Program-made: the position numbers and the translations under genes
Notes under the pieces: generated by a model
The model's database searches: none
What the model saw: only the letters and a program-made list of their open reading frames with translations
What the model was told of the DNA's origin: nothing
Origin: CAYUFB01 sp964444125
GTDB taxonomy: Bacteria; Patescibacteriota; Dojkabacteria; B142; JAFGMG01
DNA length: 37,823 bases
Reading direction: 5' to 3'
Assembly: GCA_964444125.1 (NCBI GenBank)
Contig: CAYUFB010000010.1
Span: 1-37,823, forward strand
Shown: in pieces, positions 24,663 through 32,183 of the stretch
Layout of the letters: the number at the start of each line of letters is the position of its first letter
Numbering within the stretch: position 1 is the stretch's first letter

Positions 24663-26993
24663 TTCGTGAGTTTTGCCATTATCTAACAGAGCTTCTCTTT
24701 CATTATCAGTAAGTTTGGCAACTTTTAGATATCCAGTGAAGTAGAGCATATCTTTCAAAAATGCACCTTTGTTTGTGGTATTGTTGATTCCTTTTTTCGT
24801 TCTTACGGTATATTTGTAGGCGTTTCTTTCTGTAAGACCCAGAGCTCTCAAATATTTGTATGTCTCATTAAACGATCCTTTGTGGTTAAGGTAAGCTGAT
24901 ACATACATTATTGCTGCATTCCTGACTGGTTGTTGAGAATTCAGTCTTTGCGATTTGTTGAATACTGCCAAACCTTCTTCTGTTTCTATATAATTTGCTG
25001 TACCATAACTAAATATCTTGTATTTTTTGTTTTTTCCAGCTATTGCTCGTCTTAGATGAACTTCAATTTCATGAGCAATTGTCCCTTCCAGTTTCTCTTT
25101 TGTGAATTTGTAATTCTTATTGATTAAAATCTTGTTGCCTGATCTATGTACTGAGGCTTTCGTTGGTCCGTTTTTGACATAGTCAATAGATCCTTTATAA
25201 TTGATTTTTTCTAAGGCCGATTCGAGTGTGTTTTTGACCTCGTTAAAGCTAATATATTTAAGTCTTTGGGAATTATCTACAGGGCTAGGAATATTATTTA
25301 TTAATTCTAATGCTTTTTGAAATATTTCTTCGTTTGGAATGCCATATAGTTGTTCAGATCTGTCTGGGAAAATATCATCATCACCGATCGCTTCAATAAG
25401 ATACAAGGCTTGTTTCAGTTTTCTGATTTTCTCAGAAAATAGCTCTCCAATAATTGTTGTATCATCTGGTTTAAGAGTATTTAACCTATCTAATATTTTG
25501 TCTGTATCAATTTCTACCGGTTTATACAAATAGTTTGGATTATAATCAGTATTTTTGAAAAATTGCTTTTTCTCTTTAATTAAATTGATTGGCCTAATAT
25601 TGCCAGTAATAAATATTTGTCTTGAAATCTCTTCAAGTTGATTGTCGATAATGATTGGGTCTGTGTAAGGTTCTTGAGTGAGAAGCTGTGTTTTTTGCTT
25701 TTCTTCTTGGCCTGAGGCAACTTTTCTGATGTCGATTAAGAAATCTCCTAAACTCTTTCTCCCAACTAGTATTTTGTAACCTTTGATTGGGTAGGGCACC
25801 ACTCTGCAATCTGTTTCGATGGTTACGCCTGCTAAAGAGAACTTGATATCTGATATCATTGGTTCGTCTATAATTGTTTCTTCATCTATAATTCCTGCTG
25901 ATCTTGCTAACTTTTGTTCTATCGTCGTTGTCCTTCTGCTAGTATCGATAAGTGCTAGTGATGAAATCTTCGTGTTGTCTTTTGTAAGGATTTCAACAGG
26001 TTCTATATGGCTGACAAGTTGTTTCCCTGATACTTTTTCGATATCTTCTTCTGCTTGACCACCAAACATGTCTTTGGCTACACGGATTCCTTTGTTTGTA
26101 CTGGTAACTTTTATGCCTGCAGCTTTCTTAAGTCTCCATCTTAATCCATCTTGATTTGCTATTTGTATTGAAAGTCCTGGTCTAGCATTCATCTCAATAA
26201 TTACTGGGCCTTTTTCTCTGTCTATCAAAAAATCAATTGCAGCAAAACCAAGATTCGTGGCTTTTTGAGCCTCAATAGCTGTTCGAAGTAGTTGGTTCCA
26301 ATAGGGTATCTTGAGGCCTCTCAGTGAAAGATTGGTTCCTGGGACTCTTTCGATTTGTTCGCTTTTGCCTATGATAGCAGAAGTGGTAGTACCAGAAACA
26401 AGATCGATAGCAGCACCGATCGCTCCTTGTGCCAAGTTGCCTTTCCCTCTAGACTCTTTGGTCGGAAGTCGGACATAAGACATGAGAGGAATATTGTTAT
26501 AAACAATAATCCGAACATCTGGAGCACCTTTATATGCAAAGTACTTGAATGCTTTGTGCATCTTGACTCTTTCCTCAAACAAGATACTGTCTTTTTGATT
26601 ATACAAAGAGTACTTACCTTCGATAATATCAAGAGCAAGGAGTTTCAAGTCTTCTATGCTAACTTTTGAGCCATCACCTCTTATCCAATTACCATTCTTG
26701 TCTCTATTGTAAAATATTTCTATCCCGGAGCCTTCAAGACCATGTACCGGTTTCATGACAAAACTATTTGGTAGACTATCCCAATCGAAAGATCTAGCTT
26801 CGTTGTAGTTTTCTATATGGTCTATTAATGCCGGTGTGGGGATTTTGTTCTCTTCTAAAACTCTTTTGGTATAGATTTTGTTATCAGCAATTTCTAAGGC
26901 CTTATTGAGATTGTTTTTGCGGATATATTTGAGATTCCTCTCGTTCATCCCCAGAATTTTCTTTCTGTTTTTGTACATTAATAACAAATTCAT
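24648..26993 (-). CDS. fusion: ATP-grasp peptide ligase, RimB-like retropepsin, DUF1704 metallopeptidase
   Basis: 781 residues in three blocks. Residues 1-300: ATP-grasp domain of the alpha-L-glutamate ligase-like family (RimK-related), with FVMKPVHGLEGSGI (78-91), ILFEERV (137-143), GNLAQGAIGAAID (186-197) and the metal-binding end PVIIEMNARPGLS (263-275); such enzymes join amino acids by acyl-phosphate chemistry. Residues about 325-425: RimB-like (PF05618) retropepsin fold, with SLALIDTSRRTT (catalytic Asp350; DTS in place of DTG) and YKILVGRKSLGDFLID. Residues about 445-781: DUF1704 (MATCAP/QEGLA) metallopeptidase, with DRSEQLYGIP, zinc motif H641-E-x-x-x-H646 and TEEGLAV (671-677) holding the likely third ligand. 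Separate genes for the first two are often neighbours of 7TM transglutaminase-like proteins, and such a 7TM gene lies one base upstream. Substrate unknown. Confidence 0.85.
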   Translation of the reverse strand: MNLLLMYKNRKKILGMNERNLKYIRKNNLNKALEIADNKIYTKRVLEENKIPTPALIDHIENYNEARSFDWDSLPNSFVMKPVHGLEGSGIEIFYNRDKNGNWIRGDGSKVSIEDLKLLALDIIEGKYSLYNQKDSILFEERVKMHKAFKYFAYKGAPDVRIIVYNNIPLMSYVRLPTKESRGKGNLAQGAIGAAIDLVSGTTTSAIIGKSEQIERVPGTNLSLRGLKIPYWNQLLRTAIEAQKATNLGFAAIDFLIDREKGPVIIEMNARPGLSIQIANQDGLRWRLKKAAGIKVTSTNKGIRVAKDMFGGQAEEDIEKVSGKQLVSHIEPVEILTKDNTKISSLALIDTSRRTTTIEQKLARSAGIIDEETIIDEPMISDIKFSLAGVTIETDCRVVPYPIKGYKILVGRKSLGDFLIDIRKVASGQEEKQKTQLLTQEPYTDPIIIDNQLEEISRQIFITGNIRPINLIKEKKQFFKNTDYNPNYLYKPVEIDTDKILDRLNTLKPDDTTIIGELFSEKIRKLKQALYLIEAIGDDDIFPDRSEQLYGIPNEEIFQKALELINNIPSPVDNSQRLKYISFNEVKNTLESALEKINYKGSIDYVKNGPTKASVHRSGNKILINKNYKFTKEKLEGTIAHEIEVHLRRAIAGKNKKYKIFSYGTANYIETEEGLAVFNKSQRLNSQQPVRNAAIMYVSAYLNHKGSFNETYKYLRALGLTERNAYKYTVRTKKGINNTTNKGAFLKDMLYFTGYLKVAKLTDNEREALLDNGKTHELITL

Positions 26994-26994
26994 G

Positions 26995-27690
26995 TTAGTC
27001 TTCTTTATTTAGAATATCTTTGAAACGAATATATTCTGAGGCCCTTAGTCCAGTAAATCTACCTACGGCTATATTGATTAGTATCGTAAGTATCAAAAGG
27101 TAGGGATAATTAATTAATAACTTTTGAAACGGCTCAAAAATTGTTATTACAAATACCAAGGAAGAAATAATGACTGTTGTGATCGCCAATGATACGGCAA
27201 TTTTTAGGTTTTTCTTTGCCATTATGGATACAAATTGTTCAGAAACAGTAGAGATAAGAATGACTGGTATGAATCCAATACTTAAAAGACCCAATCTTCC
27301 TGTCTCATTTGCAAATACAAGCAATAGATATATTACAATTGCGACGGTTGTTAGAACTAATGCAATTTTTGGAAAATAATGTATGCGAAGTTTTTTTGTT
27401 AGTATATGCGTCAGAGCAGAGGTTACAAAAACAACAAAAGTCAAAATAATTCCATACTTGAGTCCGTGAATGGCTTTGCCTTCCCAACTTGGATCGTTTG
27501 AGCCTAAGCCTAGTTCAAGAAATGCATATGTGATTATTATAGGTGCATATAAACCTAATGCCTTAATGCCGATGACGTGTCTAGTGAAACCCAATATTGT
27601 GGCGATCACAGGAAGCATTATGATCATAATAAGAATTTCTTGATCAATATTGCCTGACTCTATTAGTTCTGAAGGAAGTAATGCTTCCAT
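26995..27690 (-). CDS. seven-helix membrane protein of the 7TM-transglutaminase type, without transglutaminase domain
   Basis: 231 residues with seven predicted membrane helices (about 20-40, 44-62, 78-98, 107-128, 134-154, 161-183, 190-208). The C-terminal VGRFTGLRASEYIRFKDIL matches the signature of the 7TM domain normally fused behind an inactive transglutaminase (PF14402). That extracytoplasmic domain is missing here, so the protein is only the membrane half. It is the first gene of a two-gene operon: its stop is one base from the ATG of the ligase-protease fusion, which implies a membrane-bound complex. Promoter at 27725-27753. Confidence 0.85.
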   Translation of the reverse strand: MEALLPSELIESGNIDQEILIMIIMLPVIATILGFTRHVIGIKALGLYAPIIITYAFLELGLGSNDPSWEGKAIHGLKYGIILTFVVFVTSALTHILTKKLRIHYFPKIALVLTTVAIVIYLLLVFANETGRLGLLSIGFIPVILISTVSEQFVSIMAKKNLKIAVSLAITTVIISSLVFVITIFEPFQKLLINYPYLLILTILINIAVGRFTGLRASEYIRFKDILNKED

Positions 27691-27724
27691 TGATATAATT
27701 TAAGAATTAATATCTTTACGTAGC

Positions 27725-27753
27725 ATTATAATATTAGTCATCGGTATTGTCGA
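27725..27753 (-). promoter_or_regulatory. promoter of the 7TM/ligase operon
   Basis: Minus strand: TCGACA (complement of 27748-27753), 17 bases, TATAAT (complement of 27725-27730); leader about 28 bases. Confidence 0.65.
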
Positions 27754-27789
27754 TAGAAATCATCAACAAAACCAAACATAACGATTAAC

Positions 27790-27819
27790 AAAAAAGAGAC
27801 ACCTTTGGTGTCTCTTTTG
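27790..27819 (-). terminator. intrinsic terminator of rplJ-rplL
   Basis: AAAAGAGACACC (27792-27803) and GGTGTCTCTTTT (27807-27818) form a perfect 12-pair stem with a 3-base loop; on the minus strand the T-rich arm continues into more T. It is almost symmetrical and could also act on plus-strand transcription. Confidence 0.88.
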
Positions 27820-27842
27820 TAAAGATAATCTGGAATGCTTAA

Positions 27843-28265
27843 TTATTTAAGCTCGACTTTGGCTCCAGCTTCTTCAAGCTCTTTCTTTAATGCTTCTGCA
27901 TCTTCTTTTGCAATAGCTTCTTTGATTGCTTTTGGAGCAGCCTCGACTAAGTCTTTGGCTTCTTTAAGGCCAAGACCTGTTGCGTTTTTGACTACTTTGA
28001 TAACTGCAATTTTGTTTGCACCGATCTCTGCTAGCACAACATCGAAGCTTGTTTTTTCTTCTGCTCCTGCGCCAGCTTCTGCTGCAACTGGTGCTGCAAA
28101 TGCTGTAACTGGTGCTGCTGCAGATACTCCGAACTTATCTTCTAGAGCTTTGACTAGCTCAGAAAGTTCTAGTACGGTCATTGTTTCAAGCATGTCTGCA
28201 ATTTTTTTTGCATTGCCTGTAAGTTCTACTGATGTTTCTTCAGTAGTTTTTTTCTCGTCTGCCAT
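27843..28265 (-). CDS. rplL: 50S ribosomal protein L7/L12
   Basis: Stalk protein that recruits translation factors. 140 residues: N-terminal dimerisation helices (about 15-50), an Ala/Glu-rich hinge (about 52-72) and the C-terminal domain with FDVVLAEIGANKIAVIKVVK and GLGLKEAKDLVEAAP. A slightly long N-terminus is the only departure. It follows rplJ by 36 bases and ends at a strong terminator. rpoB does not follow, unlike in most bacteria. The plus-strand open frame opposite it is a composition shadow of the Ala/Glu-rich sequence. Confidence 0.96.
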   Translation of the reverse strand: MADEKKTTEETSVELTGNAKKIADMLETMTVLELSELVKALEDKFGVSAAAPVTAFAAPVAAEAGAGAEEKTSFDVVLAEIGANKIAVIKVVKNATGLGLKEAKDLVEAAPKAIKEAIAKEDAEALKKELEEAGAKVELK

Positions 28266-28301
28266 TTATATAAAAATAATATTTAAAAATAAATAATAAA
28301 A

Positions 28302-28820
28302 TTAAGCCTGCTTCCTGTCTTTGATTGCATTGACAACATTAACAAATCCGCTAATATTTCCTGACAGCACCCTAACGAAAGCTGTGATTGGACCTTGCAT
28401 GCCTGATAATACTTGAGCAATAAGAACCTCTCTACTTGGTAAGTTCGCTAGAGATTTGAATTCTACATCTGTAATTACCTTGCCTTCGATTAAACCTTGT
28501 CTAAATTCAACTTTTTCTTCTGATTTGATAAATTCTTCAACTAACTTTGCAATTGTGGCTAAATCTCCTTGACTAGTAACAACAGCATTTTCTCCTTTAT
28601 CTAAATTGATTGGAGTATTTGTTTGATTGAGAGCGATCTTAAATAGAGTATTTTTCACAACGTTAAATTGACTCTGATTGTCATAGAGTTTCTTTTTAAA
28701 GTCGCTTGCACTAATCGGATTTAATCCTGTTGGTTTTAGTACAAAAAGCATTGAAGAGTTTTTAAGATTCTTTGTATAAGCTTCTATTAACTCTTTCTTC
28801 TCTTGTTTTGAGAGTGCCAT
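28302..28820 (-). CDS. rplJ: 50S ribosomal protein L10
   Basis: Stalk base protein that binds 23S rRNA and anchors L7/L12 dimers. 172 residues with the N-terminal ALSKQEKKELIEAYTKNL helix, a central FNVVKNTLFKIAL stretch and the C-terminal L12-binding helix (PITAFVRVLSGNISGFVNVVNAI). Its length and layout are normal. The gene starts 21 bases after an intrinsic terminator lying inside its own leader, which looks like an attenuator. L10 or the L10-L12 complex represses this operon through leader RNA in other bacteria. Confidence 0.95.
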   Translation of the reverse strand: MALSKQEKKELIEAYTKNLKNSSMLFVLKPTGLNPISASDFKKKLYDNQSQFNVVKNTLFKIALNQTNTPINLDKGENAVVTSQGDLATIAKLVEEFIKSEEKVEFRQGLIEGKVITDVEFKSLANLPSREVLIAQVLSGMQGPITAFVRVLSGNISGFVNVVNAIKDRKQA

Positions 28821-28841
28821 AATTTTTTATAAATAAAACAT

Positions 28842-28872
28842 AAAAAAACCGTCTTGAACAAGCAAGACGGTT
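28842..28872 (-). terminator. attenuator-type terminator in the rplJ leader
   Basis: Minus strand: ACCGTCTTG (complement of 28863-28871), loop CTTGTT, CAAGACGGT (complement of 28848-28856), then seven T. It stands between the rplJL promoter and rplJ, so some read-through or antitermination is needed for expression. Confidence 0.85.
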
Positions 28873-28941
28873 GAGATATAAACATGATAGTGTCTACATC
28901 TAGGCTAGTAAATTTTAAGTTACTTAATTATAAGCAACACT

Positions 28942-28952
28942 GGCCGTCTTGG
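28942..28952 (-). promoter_or_regulatory. predicted antiterminator arm at the 5' end of the rplJ leader
   Basis: Minus strand CCAAGACGGCC repeats the 3' arm of the attenuator (CAAGACGG) about 75-80 bases earlier. It can pair with CCGTCTTG, the 5' arm, and so prevent the terminator from forming. It lies within a few bases of the predicted transcription start. Confidence 0.6.
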
Positions 28953-28962
28953 ATGTGCTCAA

Positions 28963-28991
28963 ATTATATACTATTTAAGATAAATAGTAAA
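28963..28991 (-). promoter_or_regulatory. promoter of rplJ-rplL
   Basis: Minus strand: TTTACT (complement of 28986-28991), 17 bases, TATAAT (complement of 28963-28968). Start near 28956 gives a 135-base leader. The promoter touches the end of rplA. Confidence 0.7.
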
Positions 28992-29675
28992 TTATTTGAT
29001 TATTTCTTTTGTATTTAATTTTATACTTGGTCCCATCGTTGGACTGACATAAACACCAGTTACAACAATCTGTCCAAGCTTTTGTTTTTCTGAGTCTATT
29101 GCTTTTATCAATTCATCAAGATTTTGTTTGAGTTGTTCTTTATTCATATCTAGCTTTCCAAAAACAACTTGCAATGAACCCTGTTCTCCAATTTTGTAAT
29201 TATTCTTGCCACTTTTGTACTGTTTGACTACTTGGTCAATTTTGTCAGTTACGGTCTGATTCTTTGGATTTGGCATAAGTCCTCTTTTCCCAATATATTT
29301 CCCAAGTTTAGCAATTTTGGGCATAACTGCTGGAGTTGCTACAACAATATCAAAATCCATCCATCCTTCTTCGATCTTTTTGATGTAATCATCGAGACCT
29401 ACATAATCAGCGCCAGCATCTTTGGCTTCTTTTTCTTTTGAATTATCCACTAATGCTAGAACTTTTGTTTCTCTTCCGAAATGATTAGGGTATGTAACAC
29501 TTAATCTAATAGGGTTTTGTTTTTGTTTATCATTTAAGTTTAGGTTGATAGTGATCTCTGCTGATCCTGTGAATTTACTTATTGAGATTTTTGGCAATAT
29601 TTCCAAGGCCTCATCGATGGAATAGTGCTTGTCTTTGTCAATCAATTTTTTGGCTGTTTCAAGTTTTTTGTTCAT
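28992..29675 (-). CDS. rplA: 50S ribosomal protein L1
   Basis: L1 stalk protein guiding release of deacylated tRNA. 227 residues with the L1 signature region (KIAKLGKYIGKRGLMPNPK near the middle) and the C-terminal PTMGPSIKLNTKE. The length is normal. Its presence is worth noting because some CPR lineages have lost L1. It follows rplK by 29 bases. Its stop is beside the rplJL promoter, so the classical L11-L1-L10-L12 string is divided into two transcripts. Confidence 0.96.
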   Translation of the reverse strand: MNKKLETAKKLIDKDKHYSIDEALEILPKISISKFTGSAEITINLNLNDKQKQNPIRLSVTYPNHFGRETKVLALVDNSKEKEAKDAGADYVGLDDYIKKIEEGWMDFDIVVATPAVMPKIAKLGKYIGKRGLMPNPKNQTVTDKIDQVVKQYKSGKNNYKIGEQGSLQVVFGKLDMNKEQLKQNLDELIKAIDSEKQKLGQIVVTGVYVSPTMGPSIKLNTKEIIK

Positions 29676-29704
29676 TTTTGCAAATACTATTAAGTTAATA
29701 TAAA

Positions 29705-30133
29705 TTAGTTTTCTACTTCAATCCCCATACTCCTTGCTGTTCCTTGAACAATTTTGGTAGCAGATTCAAGTTTATTTGTATTCAAGTCTGGCATTTTGGT
29801 CTTTGCGATTTCTTGTGCCTGTGCTTTTGTTAGTTTCCCAATTTTTTTGAGATTTGGAGTTTCAGAACCTTTCTTAATGCCTGTTGCTTTTCGAATTAAG
29901 TCTGCTACTGGAGGTTCTTTGAACTCCATCGAGAAGCTGCGATCTTCGTAAATTGTTAATATTACTGGAATTTGAGTACCCATTTTGTCTCGGGTCTTTT
30001 CATTGTATTGGTTTACAAAATCTCCAATATTTACTCCGTGTTGTCCAAGAGCTGGACCAATAGGTGGAGCTGGAGTTGCTTTGCCAGCTTCAATTATTAA
30101 TTTCATTTTTGTCTTTACCGGTTTATTTGCCAT
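29705..30133 (-). CDS. rplK: 50S ribosomal protein L11
   Basis: Protein of the GTPase-associated centre. From the ATG at 30133 (MANKPVKTK) the protein is 142 residues, the family norm; the frame extends four codons to a TTG, but the ATG matches L11 N-termini. It shows the proline-rich ATPAPPIGPALGQHGVNI segment and the C-terminal rRNA-binding domain (GTARSMGIEVEN). It lies 85 bases after nusG; that gap holds a TGC-TATAAA extended -10-like box and the small hairpin CCCCTA/TAGTGGG, possible sites for a separate promoter and an L1 target. Confidence 0.96.
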   Translation of the reverse strand: MANKPVKTKMKLIIEAGKATPAPPIGPALGQHGVNIGDFVNQYNEKTRDKMGTQIPVILTIYEDRSFSMEFKEPPVADLIRKATGIKKGSETPNLKKIGKLTKAQAQEIAKTKMPDLNTNKLESATKIVQGTARSMGIEVEN

Positions 30134-30218
30134 TGCTTTTTTCAATTGCGTTTTATAGCAATTATTTACTAATAAATAATATTTTTCCCACTAAAAAGAG
30201 GCTAGGGGATTTATGTTT

Positions 30219-30764
30219 TTAAAGTTTTGTAACTTGCAAAAAATCTAAGACTACTGGTGTTTCTCTTCCAAATACTGATAATAATACTTTTACTTGTCCT
30301 TTATCTTCATTGATTTCGTTTATTGATCCAACAAAATCCTTAAATGGACCATCGGTAACTTTGACAGCATCGCCTACAGCGAAAGTTGAAGAATATGCTG
30401 GTTGTTTTATATCCATAAAAGCTAATATTCCTTTAACCTCATCCTCTCTTAATGGTGTTGGCTTCTTTTCTGTTCCAACAAATCCTGTAACTCCATCGGT
30501 GTTTCTGATTACCCTCCAGGTTTCATCATTTATTTCCATATTTATCAAAATATAGCCTGGGAAGAGTTTTTCTTCGACTGTTCTTTTTTTACCTTCTTTG
30601 ACTACAATCTTGTCTTGTATTGGAACCACAACTTCAACTACTTGTTTATCGAGACTATTGGCTTTGATTTTTTCTTGTATTAAATTCGCTACTTTTTTCT
30701 CGTGCCCTGAATAGGTGTTTATGATATACCAATTAAGGTTTTTGTTTGATTTTTCTGTTGTCAT
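30219..30764 (-). CDS. nusG: transcription elongation/antitermination factor NusG
   Basis: NusG binds RNA polymerase and links it to Rho or to the ribosome. 181 residues: NGN domain (about 9-115: WYIINTYSGHEKKVANLI, LFPGYILINM) and KOW domain (about 128-181: VGDAVKVTDGPFKDFVGSI). Layout is normal. The ATG directly abuts the secE stop (TAAATG), so translation is coupled. The rho gene in this window encodes its usual partner. Confidence 0.96.
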   Translation of the reverse strand: MTTEKSNKNLNWYIINTYSGHEKKVANLIQEKIKANSLDKQVVEVVVPIQDKIVVKEGKKRTVEEKLFPGYILINMEINDETWRVIRNTDGVTGFVGTEKKPTPLREDEVKGILAFMDIKQPAYSSTFAVGDAVKVTDGPFKDFVGSINEINEDKGQVKVLLSVFGRETPVVLDFLQVTKL

Positions 30765-31028
30765 TTATATAGAAAGTAATAAATTTCTAAGATTATAAAA
30801 AGCAATATCTAATAAAACTATTAATCCTGCTAGAGTTAGGGCACTTACCAATACTGCAGTCGACCACTTAATTGTAGCTCTTTTTGTTAGCCAGCTAACT
30901 AATTTCAACTCTTGCCACACACCCTTTAAGAATCTCATTACAACTAATGGCAATGAAATAATTCTGGACATGACATCCTTAGAATTATTTGCGTACCTCT
31001 TCGTTTTCTTTTTAAGTTTTTTGAACAT
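30765..31028 (-). CDS. secE: preprotein translocase subunit SecE
   Basis: Clamp of the SecYEG channel. 87 residues, single-helix form: a basic N-terminus, the amphipathic helix with GVWQELKLVSWLTKRATIKW (the conserved W-x-E-L-x-x-V-x-W-P motif with Pro replaced by Leu) and one membrane helix (about 57-78). The N-terminal extension of about 30 basic residues is longer than usual. It begins the secE-nusG-rplK-rplA operon behind its own promoter and tRNA-Trp. Confidence 0.92.
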   Translation of the reverse strand: MFKKLKKKTKRYANNSKDVMSRIISLPLVVMRFLKGVWQELKLVSWLTKRATIKWSTAVLVSALTLAGLIVLLDIAFYNLRNLLLSI

Positions 31029-31068
31029 AAAAACGACATCACTAATTTATGTGATTTACTTATGACGC

Positions 31069-31097
31069 ATTATAGCAGATGTTTCTACTATTCTAAA
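31069..31097 (-). promoter_or_regulatory. promoter of secE-nusG-rplK-rplA
   Basis: Minus strand: TTTAGA (complement of 31092-31097), 17 bases, TATAAT (complement of 31069-31074) preceded by TGC, an extended -10. Confidence 0.7.
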
Positions 31098-31135
31098 GTC
31101 TTTTTAGGTTGAAAAATTGTCTATGGACTTTTAAG

Positions 31136-31207
31136 CAGGGTCTGCGGGATTTGAACCCACACCGACGGTTTTGGAGACCGTTATGCTACCATTGACACCA
31201 AGACCCC
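31136..31207 (-). tRNA. tRNA-Trp(CCA)
   Basis: A 72-base cloverleaf: acceptor GGGGTCT/AGACCCT (first pair G-U), D arm GTGT/GCAT, anticodon arm ACGGT-CTCCAAA-ACCGT, T arm GTGGG-TTCAAAT-CCCGC, discriminator G as in bacterial tRNA-Trp. The 3' CCA is not encoded. It reads only UGG, in keeping with TGA as stop. tRNA-Trp before secE-nusG is a common bacterial arrangement. Confidence 0.95.
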
Positions 31208-31228
31208 ATAAATTCAATACACTCAGTA

Positions 31229-31257
31229 ATTATAACTTTTTGATACGTTTCACTCAA
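31229..31257 (-). promoter_or_regulatory. promoter of tRNA-Trp
   Basis: Minus strand: TTGAGT (complement of 31252-31257), 17 bases, TATAAT (complement of 31229-31234). The insertion sequence ends about 20 bases upstream and leaves it intact. Confidence 0.7.
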
Positions 31258-31275
31258 GCTTTCGCATAATTCTAT

Positions 31276-32160
31276 TTAGAAATCCGACAGTCCTCTTTTA
31301 AAAACTAAAGGTGGTTTCATATCAAGGCTCATATGAGGTCTTGTATTGTGATACTTGTAAAGAAATCTCTCTACCTTCATATTACACCATTCAAGCTCAG
31401 ATTGTTGATATTTTTTCCATCCTAAACACTCTTTTCTTAATGTCCTGTTAAAACTTTCAATATACGCCTGTTCATTCTTTTTGTATGGTCTTGCTATTCT
31501 GTGTCTTGCACAATACCTACTAACGTTTTGCTTAAATTGATATTTGAATTCACTTCCCCCATCTGTCTGTATTAGTTCAGAGTAATTATCAAATCTCCTT
31601 GGCATACTCCTGCGAAGAAATCTGTAGCCGTACTCTGCTGTTAGTTTTGGTACAAGATATACATCTACCTCTCTAGTAAATATATCTACCTCAGTAAATG
31701 CAAACAATCCTCCAAAATTTATTTTATCCATTTGTATTACTTCTCTTGGCTTTTTTGCCTCTGGAACACTACCTCTAGATCGATTTTTCTTCCACTTACT
31801 ACGGATTACATATTTCTCCTTTAAAATCTCATATATTTTTGGTACTGATATTTTTAGACCTGTGTCCTGTTGTAGATAATACTGAATCTTTTGTCCACAA
31901 CAATCGTTCTCACGTTCTCTAATTGCCCGAACTTTACGTTTAAGTACTGGATCTATCTGTCTTCCCTTTCTTTCTCCTTTCTTTGCATGTACATATTCCT
32001 GAAGATAATCATCTATTCCTACATCTTCTATGCCTTTTATCCATAGATGTATTGTTTCTCTATGTTTGCCTAAATATTTTGATATGTGGGTTTTAGGCAT
32101 CCCATTTTCGTACAGCTCCCAAGCTGTAATGATTTTTGTTGTGTTTTCCATAATGTCCAT
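31276..32160 (-). CDS. DDE transposase (integrase-core, IS3/IS481-like)
   Basis: A 294-residue single-frame transposase. The N-terminal third has a helix-turn-helix (KTHISKYLGKHRETIHLWIKG) and a basic region; the catalytic core has the retroviral-integrase type triad D145 (VIQMDKI), D200 (LIQTDGG) and E235 (AYIESFNR), with the second and third 35 apart, then HNTRPHMSLDMKPP at the C-terminus. All catalytic residues are present. The last codons (G-L-S-D-F) are encoded by the left inverted repeat, and the stop TAA lies at or just outside the element's end. I cannot choose between IS481 and a one-frame IS3-like family by eye. Confidence 0.9.
   Translation of the reverse strand: MDIMENTTKIITAWELYENGMPKTHISKYLGKHRETIHLWIKGIEDVGIDDYLQEYVHAKKGERKGRQIDPVLKRKVRAIRERENDCCGQKIQYYLQQDTGLKISVPKIYEILKEKYVIRSKWKKNRSRGSVPEAKKPREVIQMDKINFGGLFAFTEVDIFTREVDVYLVPKLTAEYGYRFLRRSMPRRFDNYSELIQTDGGSEFKYQFKQNVSRYCARHRIARPYKKNEQAYIESFNRTLRKECLGWKKYQQSELEWCNMKVERFLYKYHNTRPHMSLDMKPPLVFKRGLSDF
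31280..31293 (+). repeat. left terminal inverted repeat of the IS
   Basis: AAATCCGACAGTCC, exact reverse complement of 32170-32183; it also encodes the end of the transposase. Confidence 0.88.
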
Positions 32161-32169
32161 ATTTTACAT

Positions 32170-32183
32170 GGACTGTCGGATTT
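32170..32183 (+). repeat. right terminal inverted repeat of the IS
   Basis: GGACTGTCGGATTT, ending directly beside the stop codon of the methyltransferase gene. Confidence 0.88.

Larger units (their letters stand above)
31279..32183 (-). mobile_element. complete insertion sequence, about 905 bp
   Basis: A 14-base perfect terminal inverted repeat, AAATCCGACAGTCC (31280-31293) and GGACTGTCGGATTT (32170-32183), frames one intact transposase. TTA occurs on both sides (31276-31278 and 32184-32186) and may be a 3-base target duplication, with one unpaired G at the left end. The element lies between a SpoU methyltransferase gene and tRNA-Trp. Intact ends and an intact frame suggest recent insertion. 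Confidence 0.85.

Noticed and set aside
27835..28296. 153-codon plus-strand frame opposite rplL
   Set aside because: It is Ala/Ser-rich and mirrors the Ala/Glu-rich rplL; rplL is certain.
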